Shown piece by piece: positions 1 through 14,100 of a stretch of 64,000 bases of DNA; within the stretch, counting starts at the first letter, position 1, and each line of letters begins with the position of its first letter. Made by a program: the position numbers and the translations under genes. The notes under the pieces are model-generated. The model was not told the origin of the DNA. It was given only the letters and a program-made list of their open reading frames with translations, and searched no databases. The DNA lies in NCBI GenBank assembly GCA_030248065.1, contig JASAMV010007832.1, positions 1 through 64,000 of the forward strand. The letters run 5' to 3'. The stretch is from Rhynchonema sp. JSB1_4. Taxonomy: Eukaryota; Nematoda; Chromadorea; Monhysterida; Xyalidae.

Positions 1-749
1 AATATATGATATGAGGGCGAATGGCGGTTGTTTCGTCGGACATAAAAAATTAGTGAAATGCCCTTGCAGCGCGCCGCGCCTTCTGAAGGGCACAAACACT
101 CTCATAAAAACATGAGCACCATTTACAGCTGGCAGAACAGCTGCTGTGCGTAGTTGTGCTGGTTTACAGCTGGTTTGCTTGTGCGAGAAAACGAATTTTT
201 TTCTTCAGAGCGAAGTTTCGCGGGATATTATACCTTACGAAATGTTTATGACGTCAAAAGAAGTTACATAAAAGTATGCCGCGCAGATTTTGCGGTCAGG
301 CGTGGGATCTTGGATTTGGAAATAATCCGTGAGATCGATCAGGATATACTGTATGCAGGTCTCAAATTATGACGAACGAAATTCAACAAATGGTGTTCTC
401 TCAGATTGGTCATTATGGTTGCTCCAGCACGGACGATGACCCGACACACCATGTGTCCATGGGAAAACAGACACGCGAAAGAGCAGCATTTTAGAAATAT
501 CTTCTGTCGCTTGTTCGCAAAAGAAGCGCAGGATCAGCTATGCATGCATGAAAAAATATGCGGACATACATACGAACGGACAATAAAAATGTTTGTTAAT
601 CCCAGATTGTAGCATCATTTTGATCTTGTCATGCTGATGATTCATAGATTGTCTGAATAAAAAACAATCCGAAATTATTATAATGCTCGGTATCCCAAAT
701 CATGCTTCATACAGTACATGCGACATTCTACTGTACACCTACAGTATAC
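1..749. other. Intron of the perlecan-like gene, no feature seen
   Basis: Downstream (in perlecan sense) of the last exon visible in the window. I see no further LDLa pattern on either strand and no recognisable repeat. Confidence 0.5.
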
Positions 750-3700
750 CTTGACAATTCTGTTCATCCTCGCCTTCGGGACAGTCGACCAGGTGATTAC
801 ATCGCGCTTGTGCACTCACACACTCGCCCGTGTGGCATCGAAACTCATCAGCAGCGCATCTCCCACGATTATAGTTGTTGGCGTTACCGTAGTTCAGCTC
901 GTTGGTTACTGTGTTACCGTAGTAACTGAAAGCTTCGTTGCCAACGCCCAGGGCTTGTGCGGGCACGACTGTTGTGGGCGTGGGTGGCATAGTGGTTGGT
1001 TCACCGCGATAACGCGCATGCGCTGACAAGAAATAATCTGAAAACCATGGTTGTTATGCTAAATGAAAGTTATGGCAAGCGGGATTTTGCAAAACATGCA
1101 ATTGTTTTGTACATAGGTTACAGCAAGCTTGGACACGTTGCGCTAAAAACTAGCCTTCTAATCTGCAGCTACAATGAGCACTACATAGGTACATCTAAAT
1201 TTAGTAAAAACGACGCAAACAACACAACAATAAAATGTATCGTTGTTTCAATCAAGTTGTTCTGAGAATTCATGCACACATCATGAGACACATGCAGCAA
1301 GAAAGAGCAAGCCATGCAGCTCATCGTAAAAAAATTCAAATCAAATAAAGATTAAAAGAGCTCGACATTTAAAAATTCAAAAAGTACAAAAAAAGTGCCC
1401 AACTGACCACACGACGTTTCATCGGTCCCATCGTCACAATCGTATTTTCGATCACAACGCAGTGAAACATCAATGCACTGGCCGCTGCCACATTTGAAAT
1501 GCGTGTGCGGGTCACAGTAGGGCATGGGGGCTGATGCTGAATATAAAGGAGGTGTGAAACATCACCCAGACAGGTCAGAGGTTTAAAATGATTAAACCGG
1601 CTGAAGTTTTCGGGGGTAACAGGCATACACTACAAATTAGCACAGGAAAAATTGTGAAGATTCATTGGGGATTATCGAAATCAAACGCACACAGTTGTTT
1701 GCCCGGTCCAAGCCCTGATCACGTGACTTTGCTATTTTCTGTGCTCGTGCCTCCAGTTTTGACCAGAGTGAAAGGTGTTCCCAGGCAGTTAATGAACAAC
1801 TTTCACGCTGGTCGAAGTACTTTGACGCTGGTTGTATGAGGCTACTTGAGAGCGTCCCGCGCCAGTTTCGGTAAAAAACATGGGACGCGCGGGGCATGCT
1901 TTTTTCTGCCGGGGTGCACAAAATTGATGATGCTTGAAAGCGCACCAGGCAGCGCTACATACGCAACCTTTTTCCAAAATCATGTTATTGTGCGATTGCC
2001 ACAAGTTTGAAGCCCGGGCAATCGATGTTTGTACCTCAATATGGGAAAGTTTATTCCACCAGACAGTTCCCAAAATAGGATAGTGATGCACGCACACAGC
2101 ATCAGACAGCTTGCCATCTGCGTCTATGGTTGCGCGGTGAAGATAATAATGCCTGTTGGGCTGGTGTGCGCTCACAATATGGTGGGGAGAATTTTCAAAT
2201 GCGTTGTTGCCTGATCTGTAAAGCGTACACCAACGCAAGTTCAGCAGCAGGTCCACTGAGCTTTCTGGATCAGGCACTAACCCAATCGCGTTGGGGCCCT
2301 CGAAGAACGTGTACCATCAAATATCACCGCAACAACCAACTTTCGTCAAACTAATTTGATCGAAAATGTTCTTCTGTGACGCCTCAACGCTTTTAGGGAT
2401 AGCGAGTTATTCAGACGCTAACCCAATCGCGTTGGGGCCCTCAAAGAACGTTCAAGCACTGGCCTCGCGAATACTGCGTAAAGTGGATACATTCGTTACA
2501 ACCTGGTTCACTGAAAGAATTGCGCGGGCTGAGGGGGGGGAGGACGAGAGAGAGCGAATACCAATAATACTGTTGCTGTGGGACGAGGGCGCACAAATCC
2601 AACCACACAACGCGCACATCGCGCGCATCTGCGAGTTCTTCCCTTCACTACACGCACCACTCTACCCGTTCAGATCTATCAGGCTAGCGAGCGTCCTAGC
2701 TTCATGCCTCATACCGCACATTGCGCTATCTTTGATCGTTCCCTTCCCTCTATACTCAACACTATGCGCTAACTCATGCACACACTCTATATATTACCGC
2801 CCCCCTGGCCACACACACTATCTTCCCTCCCCCTGCGCACACGCACACTCGCTCGCAGGATAGAGTCTCTTCTTTATATACTCCTTCTTCCTTTTTCTCA
2901 CAAAACTCTACTCGCGCCCACACTACTCTACACTCTAAATATTTATATAGCCATAGAGTTTTCTCGCACACGAGACACGCGATGTTATATCCCCCTCCTC
3001 TATCCACACGTGTGAGCGCTTCCCCACCCTATCCCCACCTCTTTTTATTATGTATATTCTTCCCCCCGAAGTAAATCTCCGCCGAGATTTATACAGCACT
3101 ACTATAATAGTTTATTATGTTTTCTCCCCACTCCAGCATGATGGTGCTACCACCCGCTTAGTACCTATTTTTATGTACGAACCCCTACAAGACCATTATG
3201 TCCATATATACTGAATCTATAGCCATAATGCGCGATATACGTTATATAATCTTTTAATCGTCATACCTACATACATACATAAATTCTAAATGTTTATCTG
3301 CTCATCGGCCCAAAAAGAACGCTAAGACACGCTCAGACACACACAACTACACACTACTTCGCTCCACGTATCATACTGCTCACATAATACTCCCCACATA
3401 TCACCCCCAGCACGCCGCCACCCACCCACCCCGCACGCACGCCGGCACGCACCCACACACACACACACACGCACCCAGCCCGCCAGCCCAGACAGCACTG
3501 CACGCGCACTCATATATATATATGTATTAGAGAAGCAGAGTAGCGAAGCAAATCTGTCATATACGAATAACCCACCTCACATCACTCGAGAATTAGCGGT
3601 CTCAACACACACGCTCACGCCCACCTCTAACTTCTTTTTCTATCTCTAACTGAAAACTAATTCTCTTAATATTTTTTATTCTTTTTCTTATTTTAAATTA

Positions 3701-6700
3701 AGAATAAATATCAAGCACATTCCGTTCTCTGCTCATTCGCTTCAATCTCAATCATATAAGACTAGCTACAAGCTACTAACTTCTAAAATATAATACCCTC
3801 TACCATTCAACACTCTAACCTCATTTCTCATTTATATTTCTTGACTATCTTAGAAAATATAAATAACATATCATACAAACAATAACTGCTACATCAGACA
3901 CCACGGACGCCATCTAAACACTCTGATACTCACTTATTACACTTCTTACGCTGCTGAAGCTGAATGCACAGAATTCATTACGCACCTTTCCCAGCTACTC
4001 TACACCAAACACCAATCTCCACTCTCCGCGACGTTCCCCAACAGATCCTATAAATACGCAATCTGACATAATAACTATATATCAATTTTTCAACTTAATC
4101 TCCAAACTCGCAAATCACGCTACTATCCGTCACTTACCTCGCTCACCCCCAACACACACAAAACAGAATATATAGAACCTTCCACACCGTCGTCAACCTG
4201 CTAGATTATCTACATCATAAACTGCTTAAATATAATCTCAGAAAACCCAACAACACAGCTACTGAGCGACTAAACCTGAAAATCATTATTTAAATTCTTA
4301 AATTCCCATATTGCCACCAATCCCCAATACTCTATACTCACCTACAGATATATTAAAAAAATAAAAAACTTAACAACTTACCAATTACTATATACCACAA
4401 AACAACACGCGCGTCCTCCCTGCGTTATTTTATTTCTGTGTAAAAGCGCACCACACGCATGCCTCCATCATAGAAACAACCAGATAAATAGAACCACACA
4501 CAAATCCTCATACACCACAACAACCACCTATTCTAACATCCCACCAAAAACTACATCCTCCTACTACCCACCACAACACCATCCCCCCCATTCCCTTAAT
4601 AATTTAAAAATTCTACCGTCCCCATTTCTAATTAAAAACCATTCCTTGCGAACCGAAAACCTTCTTCCCGATTAACCCTTCCTTAATACTTCAATAAAGT
4701 CACCGTCTCCATTTTCTTCCTAAACCACATCTCTCGCAACCACAATCTGTCTCTGACTATTTATCTCTCTCTCTGACTCTCGCTCGATAGAAAAAAACGA
4801 CCCACGCAGAAAAAAACCAACGCCCAGAACAAAAAAATCCTTCCTCTCTACAAAAACCAACGCGCTCTCCACCACCCCATGCTTAATATCCAAGAATATA
4901 ACGAAACAGCTTAGCTATCTAATAACAAACAAAACATAACCCTATTACCAACACAAACCCACCCCATCCCATCAAACAAACACCACCCAACTTTAACACC
5001 CCAACTCACCCCCACAAACAACAGAGAAAAAACCACAAAAAACTCCCCCCCAAACCCCCCCCCCAAAAAAACAAAAACCCCAAACCCCCACAATCCAAAA
5101 ACCCAAAACAATTCTACCACACCAAACAATCCCACCGTCACAAACCCCAAACAACCCTGACAGTATATGCCTAAAACCCGATGCGTACTGCACTCAGCAC
5201 GCGCAATATTATTTTGAATCATTTCACATCTGTCCGTCCGCTACATCAATCCAATCTCGCAGTCACGTGATCAAGGTAACGCAAACTGACAGGGGACCGT
5301 GTTCTTCATCTTGGCTGATCAAAAAAAGGTGAAATGGAGCTAAAAAGTTGATGTTTCAAACAACAAACAAACTTGTGGTTGTGGTGACACAGTTCATTTC
5401 GTCGGTCCGATCTTCGCAATCAAACTTTGCATCGCACAATTTGTCCACAGCAATACATTCGAGAGTGTTTTGACAGGCGAACTCGTGTTCCGCGCACAAC
5501 GCTTCGTAGTCTGCAAATGGTCGTAATGATTGTTGTGATTGTGCAATTTTGTTTGTTCAATTTGGTTCAATTAATTGTGCGCGTGTGCTGTATCGCCGCC
5601 ATTTTTTTCGTGGACCAGTGTGTGTGAATGCCGTGCAACAGCACTGACGATGACCCTGGTGCACCGTCCTGTTGAGTGATGGGCAAAATCCAGAGAAGTT
5701 TAAAAAGCCGCGACTCGTAAGAGTAACGAGGTTTTGTTCAGGCGTGCGATTAACTACGAGTCACAGGGGCAGCGGTTCGTTTGATTTGAACATGTACGAA
5801 AATCTATGCCACGCAGAACTGAATTACTCAAGTATTATTTCCTTTTTTGCAACCATGTTTTCAACGACAAGAGCACTCGGGATTCGTGCTAAATGTAGTG
5901 ATATAAACCCGTCAGTTTATGGCTGCAGGACATACGAGTTACGAAAACTACGTTTTTCGGTTTGTGCATGTGCAAGGTTTCTTTTCATGGTCACACACGC
6001 GCGCAAGCAAACCCCAACAGTGATAACATTTTGGCTGTAAACATCACTCCTGTGAACGTTACTACTTCCTAGTTCAAGTTCCAGTAGTGTAGCTCTGGAA
6101 CTTAGAGATCGAATCGTTATTGGTGCATAGAAGAGAACGAACATGAGTAAACGTTGCGCGTAACCAAAATGTCAAACCGGCTACACAGACACACACGCGT
6201 GCTCGTGCATGCATGCAAAACTCTTCTCCCAATATGCGAATGTTTGTTGATCGTCTAATCATATATAATTTTATGTTGCGTGTGGTTTATGTTTTGGCTA
6301 TGTATTTCAGCATTTGACTCACAAAAATTCGTTTTAACATATACTTCGTGTTATTCTGTTTTCTCAAATACTTTTTATGGGTTTCGAGGAAAAGACGGTG
6401 CAGAATGACATCAATTGAAATTGTCTCATCGTTTCTATTGGCTGTTGCAGTGAAGCACAAGTCGTGTGCGTACATTATCCTTTACAATGGCCTAAAAAAT
6501 TTTACTCCCCCAAAAATGCAATATTTCAGTCATACTGTATATTATTATCATGAACGGTGAGGGCTCCGGAGAAATTGCCAACAAAGAGCCAGGGGGCGAA
6601 ACCGCCGAGGAATCTGACTCCTCAGAAACGAAGCCCCGTGTGCGACCGAGACTATTCGAATACGCTGAATTGCCCAAATGGGAGCTGTACGCTTATTTCG

Positions 6701-9700
6701 CTGTTTTGGTCGGCGTGTTCTCATACGGCATCTATTGTGTGGTTGATGTTTCAACCAGAGTCAGGGAGCTCGATGTTGGTGGTTGTCTTCAAAAAAAATT
6801 ATTAAAAGAGAAAGTCAGTTGAACAGAATTGAATTCACAGACACAAAGTGCTTGGGGACATCGCCAAGTTGAAGCGAGATCGGATAGTTGACACGATAGT
6901 ATATGCCAGTCCAGTTCATTTCCTTGATGGTGGTTTATCTTTGGTCTCTACCTAGGCCAAAGTTGACCCTCAAGAATGCATAATCCAAACGACCTGGTAT
7001 TGGTCGCACAATGACTTTATAAGATGGTCAAATTTTTTTCCTGAATCGTAAAGCAGGAAAGTGACGGGGCAATGACGTTGTGTTGCGTGATCGCACACAA
7101 AGCATGTGGTAAAGAGAATGTTTCAGACCAGTGGCAACGTGGTTGATCTGCTAGATTATTTTTAGCTGAAAATGTTTTGTGTGAATAACTAATAGCACAG
7201 TGGTTAAGAGTGACTGAACCTGAAAATCAGGATTGATTTGATGAATTCTTATATGGTCATTGTGCGACCAATATAATTGTTAGGCCTGAGCCAAAGTCTC
7301 AACCGGCAGCTCATCAACATCCCAGGTTCGCACCCTCGGTCTTTGGGAAATGGTAGAGCACCCAATATTTGGCACCCGTATCAAAGACCTAACCGATTGG
7401 GAGTGGGTGCACTATCACAATTTTGGCTTTCGTCTCGTGCCTGCGCTGATGTTTCACTCGCTGGTGTTCAATTTGGCTGATCATGTGCCTGGGCAGCAGA
7501 TTGTCAAAGTTTGTGCTTGTTTATTTTACAACTTTTACCTCAAACTGGAGCACTGAAAGTTTTGTCTGTGTGGGAAAAGCAATGTTCAATGTTTTCCACA
7601 GGACATTATCCGCTTATCCGTTTCCATCATCATTTGCGCTGGTGTGTTTGGCGTCTCAACAGTTCTGATTGCTGTATGTTGCGGATTACTTATATTTGGC
7701 ATCACACGAACGACCAGGTTAAATATTTTCTTTTCATTTAAATTTAAAATTTTTTCAAACATAAAGAATCCACTTTTTCTTGCAGACGTCTCTGGTGCAC
7801 ATGGGCCTCAGCGCTGCCCGCGCTCTACATAGCGTTGCACTACACTGAATCTGTGGCTGAAAACACAGAGAACCCACTCATTCCGATTCTATTGATGTCC
7901 TACAAAGTGGTCGCCTATCTCAGCTACAATATCGAGTTTTTGCATGAAAGAAACCGAAAACAGGACGATAACTGGCAGAAATGTCTGTTCAGAATGTTCT
8001 GCTTCGCGTTCTACATGCCTTATGGTGAGTTCTTTCTTTCTTATATGTTTTTTCTGCGCCTATGTGCGTATCTGCTACATGTACATACCTGGCAGGGTCA
8101 TGGCTACGGCAAAAAAACTCCTGACCTAAAAATGCCGCCGTTTTTTTCGACATTCTTCAGGTATGAGAATGAACCCCGCTTCAGGTGCCAGTATCATCAT
8201 CCTTTACCCTGATTTCGAAAGGCAGTTAGAATCACGCTCGACTCAGACGAGGAACTGGAAGCAATTAGGTCTCGAGGCATTCCGATTAGCGTTTTGGTGG
8301 TGGCTGTTGGATACAAGTCTGTATTTCGTCTATGTTGGTGCGATATTGCATGCGTACGACACGCTCTACGTGATACGAGAGGATGAACTTGTATCGTTCG
8401 GTTGGGCAGTCGGTTAGTGTTTGTCTGGATATGGTTTATTTTGATGAACCTTTTGGATGTTGAAAATTAAATCATGTTCAGGCCAACTTTTCCATCTCAA
8501 ATACGTGATCATATTCGGCATTCCACGATTGTTTGCAAAACTGGACAAAATGCAGCCATATCCCGGTTAGAAAGTGTTTTCTTAACATTTTTGTAAAAAA
8601 AACTGCACAAAAATGTGTACTTTCTGACAGGCCCAATCTGCATCAGCCGTGTGGCGTTGTACTCTCGCATCTGGCGCTACTTCGACCGCGGACTGTACAG
8701 TTTCTTCAAGGAGTACATATTCCTGCCCCTTTGCCGACCGACGTTCAGCATACCGCGAAAATTACTCGGTGAGCTTTCACAAATTACGGTGTACTTTTTA
8801 CACAGAATTTGTGCATTTTTGGTCTTGCATGTTCATGCAGTGAGCTAGTCGCACATATGGTCAGTTTATATGGGAAACTAACGTTGTTTCGAACTTTTCA
8901 CGCAAATGTTTTTAATTTTTCCTACAAAATTAGTGTTTCTTTTCACAAAATAATTCAGGTTTGTGCATGGCCTATGCGTTTGTGCTGGTGTGGCACGGTG
9001 TGGAGCACAATAATTTGGTCTGGATTGCACTGAACGTAATCGAATTGCTAATGGAAAGTTGTGGAAAAGCCATTTACAGCGTGGAATCGGTGCGCAAATT
9101 CAGAGAAAACAGTATCAGCGATCTCAATTTCAGAAGGTACATAATTTTGTATAAAATTATATTTGTGTTCGGATTCACAAAAGATTGTCACACAGTTCAG
9201 ATTCCTTGCTTGGCTCTACGTTGTGCCGCTGGCATTTGCGCTCTATTCGAACTTCTATTTTCTGTGTGGCAGCGAAGCTGGATGGATTTTTGTCGACAGG
9301 TATGCAATTTTACAAAAACATCTGCCAATGTTTGACAAACTAAACAAAACGTTCCGCAAAATTTACAGGATCTTCTGGGGAGAGACTTACACGCTCAAAT
9401 ATCCATTCTGGCTGCTGATTTCGCTCGGCTACTGCTATTGTCACGTTTGCATTGAGATGGAAACGTGGGACGAACAGAAGGATGCGCAGAAGAAGAAGAT
9501 TGAATAAATCATTTACTTGTATCAGTTAATTTCTTTGCATTCTGTCATCAACTGATAAATGTCGTGTTTATAGTGCGTTTAATTGTGCTTTATCTTCACA
9601 CGTTGAACGTTTCAACGCGATAAATAACCACAAAGCGGGCTTTCTCGGCTTGCGCGCGGCGATTTGGTGCGTTCGCGCTGACGATGACCGGGTGCACCGC

Positions 9701-11148
9701 ACACAGCTGCACAATTCATTTTATAAAATGCAAAAAAAACAAAATATAACATATCATAAATGAAACCCAAGAGAAACACATCGACTAACGACATCCCAGT
9801 TCGTCCATTCCATTCTCACAATCGTAATGGCGGTCACATCGTTTGCGTGCCTCTACGCAACGACCATTGCCGCACGCAAAGTCACCACCACTGCAGGGGC
9901 GACGACGACCTAGAGTATGTTTGGGGGGGGGGGGGGGGTAGTATGCGGAAAGTTGGAGGTAAATAATGCGGATATCTTTAATGATGTTTTGCGTACACTT
10001 GGATGATCAAGAGAGTTTTGTAAGCAGCATGGAGATGTGTGTTTTTATCTTTATCTTGGGACATTAACATTTGTACTGACGATAATGCAATACACATCTC
10101 CGAGATCAAGTAAAGTCAAAATTCAGTGTGGGATACAATTTCTGTCAAGCAGCCGTTATTGCCAAACAAATATCACCGCAACACCCAAGCGTGCTGCAGT
10201 CTTTTGATCAAAAATTGACTGAGTGATGAAAAATGAGCCGATAATAATAATAATTGGTGGGGTTACAAATGTTTCGCCTTACCAGATCGACAACACAGTT
10301 TATCCAAACACGATGTTCCCGACGGGCATACTTGATCCGACCAACAATACACACTGCCGTACCTGAAAAACTATTCATCATAAAATGCCTGAAAATTCAG
10401 GGCGACAAATATGCCCAAGCCTCAACTCACAAACTGTACTCAGGCACCGATCCGTCTTTGCATCGTGGGATGATGGTTCGAGCCCGGTCGTCTGTGGTTC
10501 TCGTCTCAGACACGGAGTTCGATAGTTGCACTTGGGAATCGATGGAGTTGGGATGGAGCGTCAGGGAACGTTCGTGCGTATCTGTAGAGAAATAATGATA
10601 TTTACGCCGTTGTCTGCTAAATTTGATCACATGACCACACCACGCCCCAAGACATTTTCTGTCGCACCACCACAAAACAAATGTACTCCTTAACTGGAGC
10701 AGACCAAACTGAGTTTATCAAATGGACATGACAACAACAATTACTGGACTATGCCTAAAATAAGTCCCTCGGGGGCTTCACACTTTTGGATTTGAGATAT
10801 AATAAGTTTCCAAATGAGCCGCACAATATATATATTATATGATTCGGATTGAACTGGGTGATCGCACCAATGCGCACAGAATAACAGTCGGCTGCAGCAA
10901 CATGACATGCTTTGCTGGGTATTATTACAGGTGCCCGATGTGCGAACTTAACCAGCTCAGCCAGAAAGAGGAACCTCATTCTCGTACTCGAATAGGCGTT
11001 GAACTTTCATTCTTTTTCGAAAATAAAACACAAGAACACTCACTCCTCTGACCACAGTCCTTTTCGTCGTCTCCATCAGGGCAATCAACTCGGTCGTCGC
11101 ACCAGCGATATTCGTCCAAACAATGTCTGCTCGTGCATTGCCAATAGC
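750..11148 (-). CDS. LDLa repeats 2-6 of the perlecan-like gene (five exons)
   Basis: One repeat per exon: 11044-11148 (CLDEYRWCDDRVDCPDGDDE), 9790-9909 (DFACGNGRCVEARKRCD), 5373-5510 (FACQNTLECIAVDKLCD), 1408-1536 (FKCGSGQCIDVSLRCD) and 750-1022 (FRCHTGECVSAQARCN). All are phase 1-1, so each repeat is a symmetric, skippable module. The 750-1022 exon has a Thr/Pro linker (TTMPPTPTTVVP) before its repeat, a plausible O-glycosylated spacer. The acceptor of the 9790-9909 exon uses a run of fourteen C as its pyrimidine tract. Confidence 0.9.
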
Positions 11149-14100
11149 CTGAATGTTGATGTTAGGCTTAGTTAGGCATTCACGCCTGAAAACTATACAA
11201 GAGAATTTGTGTATTAAGGCCCCATGTCCCAAATTCTATTGGAATCCGTCTCAAATACGCACGCATATGCTGTATGTCAACTGGAAAACACGGCTCACGT
11301 TCAAACCTACCATAGGCCCACTCAGGCTCAACATTCACAACCGCATATGCTAACATTTTATTTTATTTATTTATTTGAGTTTTTGCACCTCCAGTGCCAG
11401 GTGAATGCAAACGCCCGTAGGCAGTGTGGCAAATCCTGTTAGAAAAACATGAAAATCTAACGTGAATTGAAATCACAGCTTCACGATGTACATGTATAAA
11501 CAAGCAAAGTACAGTCGTATTGTCCAGTAAACATGCCTATTTAGCCCTCTAAAATTGATGTAGGCTTTTGGTCAACCATCCCTCACCTGGTGGGCACCTG
11601 CCCCTATCCCTTTCCATCTGCGTTTGCACCACATTGGTGTCCACATCAACGGCATAGAGCGGTGTGACTGATGTTTCATGCCCTAGCACTGTCAACTGTG
11701 TGGTAGCGGTCACTGATGCGTCCTGGCTGCCTGATGTTTCAACCCTGAGCTCGTATGTGCCACTGTCTGTTGGGTTGAGGTTCTGGAATGTTTTTTTGTT
11801 AAAAAAAACCAAACTTTAGTATCTGAAACTTATAATTGTTTTTAAATCTATAATTTGTGCATTATTTTCCAAGTTCCTACTCCATTTAAGCCCTGTGCAC
11901 TTACACTTGGAGGTGTTATGCTGCTTGTATTGAACAGCAAAGCCGCGAAAAATGTCGGCAGCAGTGACATAATCTTGGTCCCACGGATTATTTATTCAGA
12001 ATTTATAATTTTCGAGGCCATTTCACTTTTCCTTCACATTTCATCGTCTGTCTGCTCACAGACTGGGTCAGGTCCAATGCGACTACGCTTTTTTTCAAAT
12101 CAACGTACTTCCACTGTTCTAATCTCTGTCTTGGATAATCTAAGATTGAATTAAAAGTGAAAAATTATCGGAGATCATACAAAACAGCGTGCGAAAAAAC
12201 AACCTTTCCTTGACATGAGACGACCCGCAACCGCTAGACATCAAAAGACACTTTTCAGTTTCCACACAGACAGAAATAAGAGCAAAAAAGTGAAACTGTC
12301 ACAAAGTGACACCATTTTGGGACTTGACAAAGAGATTATTTGTTAAACACAAGCATGAAAACCGAGAATTAAGCCGCGTGGGCAATTGAGAATGTTTTGA
12401 GCATGAGCTTCCTTGGCAAACGTGGTTCGGGGATAGATAAAGTAACCCAACGCCATTATTATCATGGTTTACCAGAAAATCACGCGTTATGCTTGCAATC
12501 ACTGGTGTGTACGCCGCGAGCAGCTTTATATGATAGTCAAAACATTTTGGTGCCAAGATCTTACGTGAAACGGCAAAAAATCTCGGATGGACACATAAAA
12601 ACTTACAAACATTGGGCGTAACACTATGGTCGGTTATCAAAAAATGCCACGCTACTCGAACAAAAAAGTAAAAATGTGGGACAAGAATATTTTTCGGCAC
12701 TAAAAAGTGACATGCCTTTTTTGTCACGCGATTTCCCGAAAGGACCCCGAATAGGTTACTGCATGACTCAAAAAACTTTTTTTTGGCGGGCGCCTCTCAT
12801 ACAGTTATTTCTGACAGACGCTGGAAGCGCGGCAAACACATTGAGAAAAAACGCTGGTATTTGTTGCGAGAGCAATAGTCTTTTCCCCAAAGAGCCCCCA
12901 GCCAGAAAACGCCTGAACCTCGACCAAGCGTGAAATCATGCACCACATACTGTACATACATGCAACGCTATGTTCCTTTGTGTGGTTTTGGTCACTCTAC
13001 ATGAATTTGGTGGAATGTGGGAAATGCTAATTCGATTGAATATAGAGCAATAATTATATTGCCGGGGTTTGAATGGTCACATAGGAAATTGCCGACAGAG
13101 TACATTGGTATCAAACATGAAGATCACTGTATAAAACACCGACTCTTGCAATTTTCATTGAAATTGTGTTTAAGCGGGTCAAGCTTATATGTGACCATAA
13201 TGGATAGTGTAGATTCACTAGAAACGATCAATTTTGACAAACTTTCACTTCCGCAAACCCACGGGTGACAATTGCGCGTCCACTTTAAAGTTTATCAAGT
13301 TCCTACATAACATGGCTGTGCATTGGTCATTCATTCTCTGGGTCGGAGAAAAGTGCCACGACCGTTTTGTGTGCGTAACCTTGAGCCTCAAGGGATCCCA
13401 CAGGATGAACCTCGTAGTACAGAGAAGGAGTTGCTGAGATCGTTCCAGTACGATAAGACAAACAGGAACTCACACTTGAACAATGCGACTATATTGTACA
13501 CCTTGGATTTCCTTAAGTGCAACACATAAAATTGAGACCAGCTCGAACTCCGCATTGTGGGAACCCAAAGTGCACATGGCAGAGGGGAGAGGTGTTCCTA
13601 AATTTTCTAAACTTTATAAAGAGTTCGAACATTTCACTAATGCTAGTTCCGGTTCCTGGGTAGGCAAGAGAACCACAAGAACCTCCTGGCGGTCCATAAT
13701 GTTCCTACCCCGAACACGGCACAATGGGTGCTTTGCGCGCGCGCTTGCGGTGTCCAGAAGGAATCAAACAAGCAGCACACAACAGCTTTGCGCGCATGCA
13801 AAGTATGTATGTCGTGTGGGTGTCTGTGTCTATTTGATGTCTAAATCACCCACAAGTGACCAATGAAGTGAACCCAAATATGAACAACAACCTTTTGAAA
13901 CACAGAAACAAACCAGGAATAATGGGTGGAAAGTTTCGGGAAAGTTTTGAAGTGAAAGATTAACGTGGACGGGCTAGGGACATCAAATGCATTTTTGAGC
14001 ACCGAGAGCCAGTTTAGTCATTGGTCGATAAAAAACACAGGGAACAGAAAATACGCCATAAGCTGTTTGCTGTCAACCAAACCAAAAACGGCGTTCCAAG

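Noticed and set aside
1789..2277. 162-residue open frame on the minus strand, inside a perlecan intron
   Set aside because: No domain signature, no matching splice phases with the flanking LDLa exons, and it runs into a repeat; probably chance.
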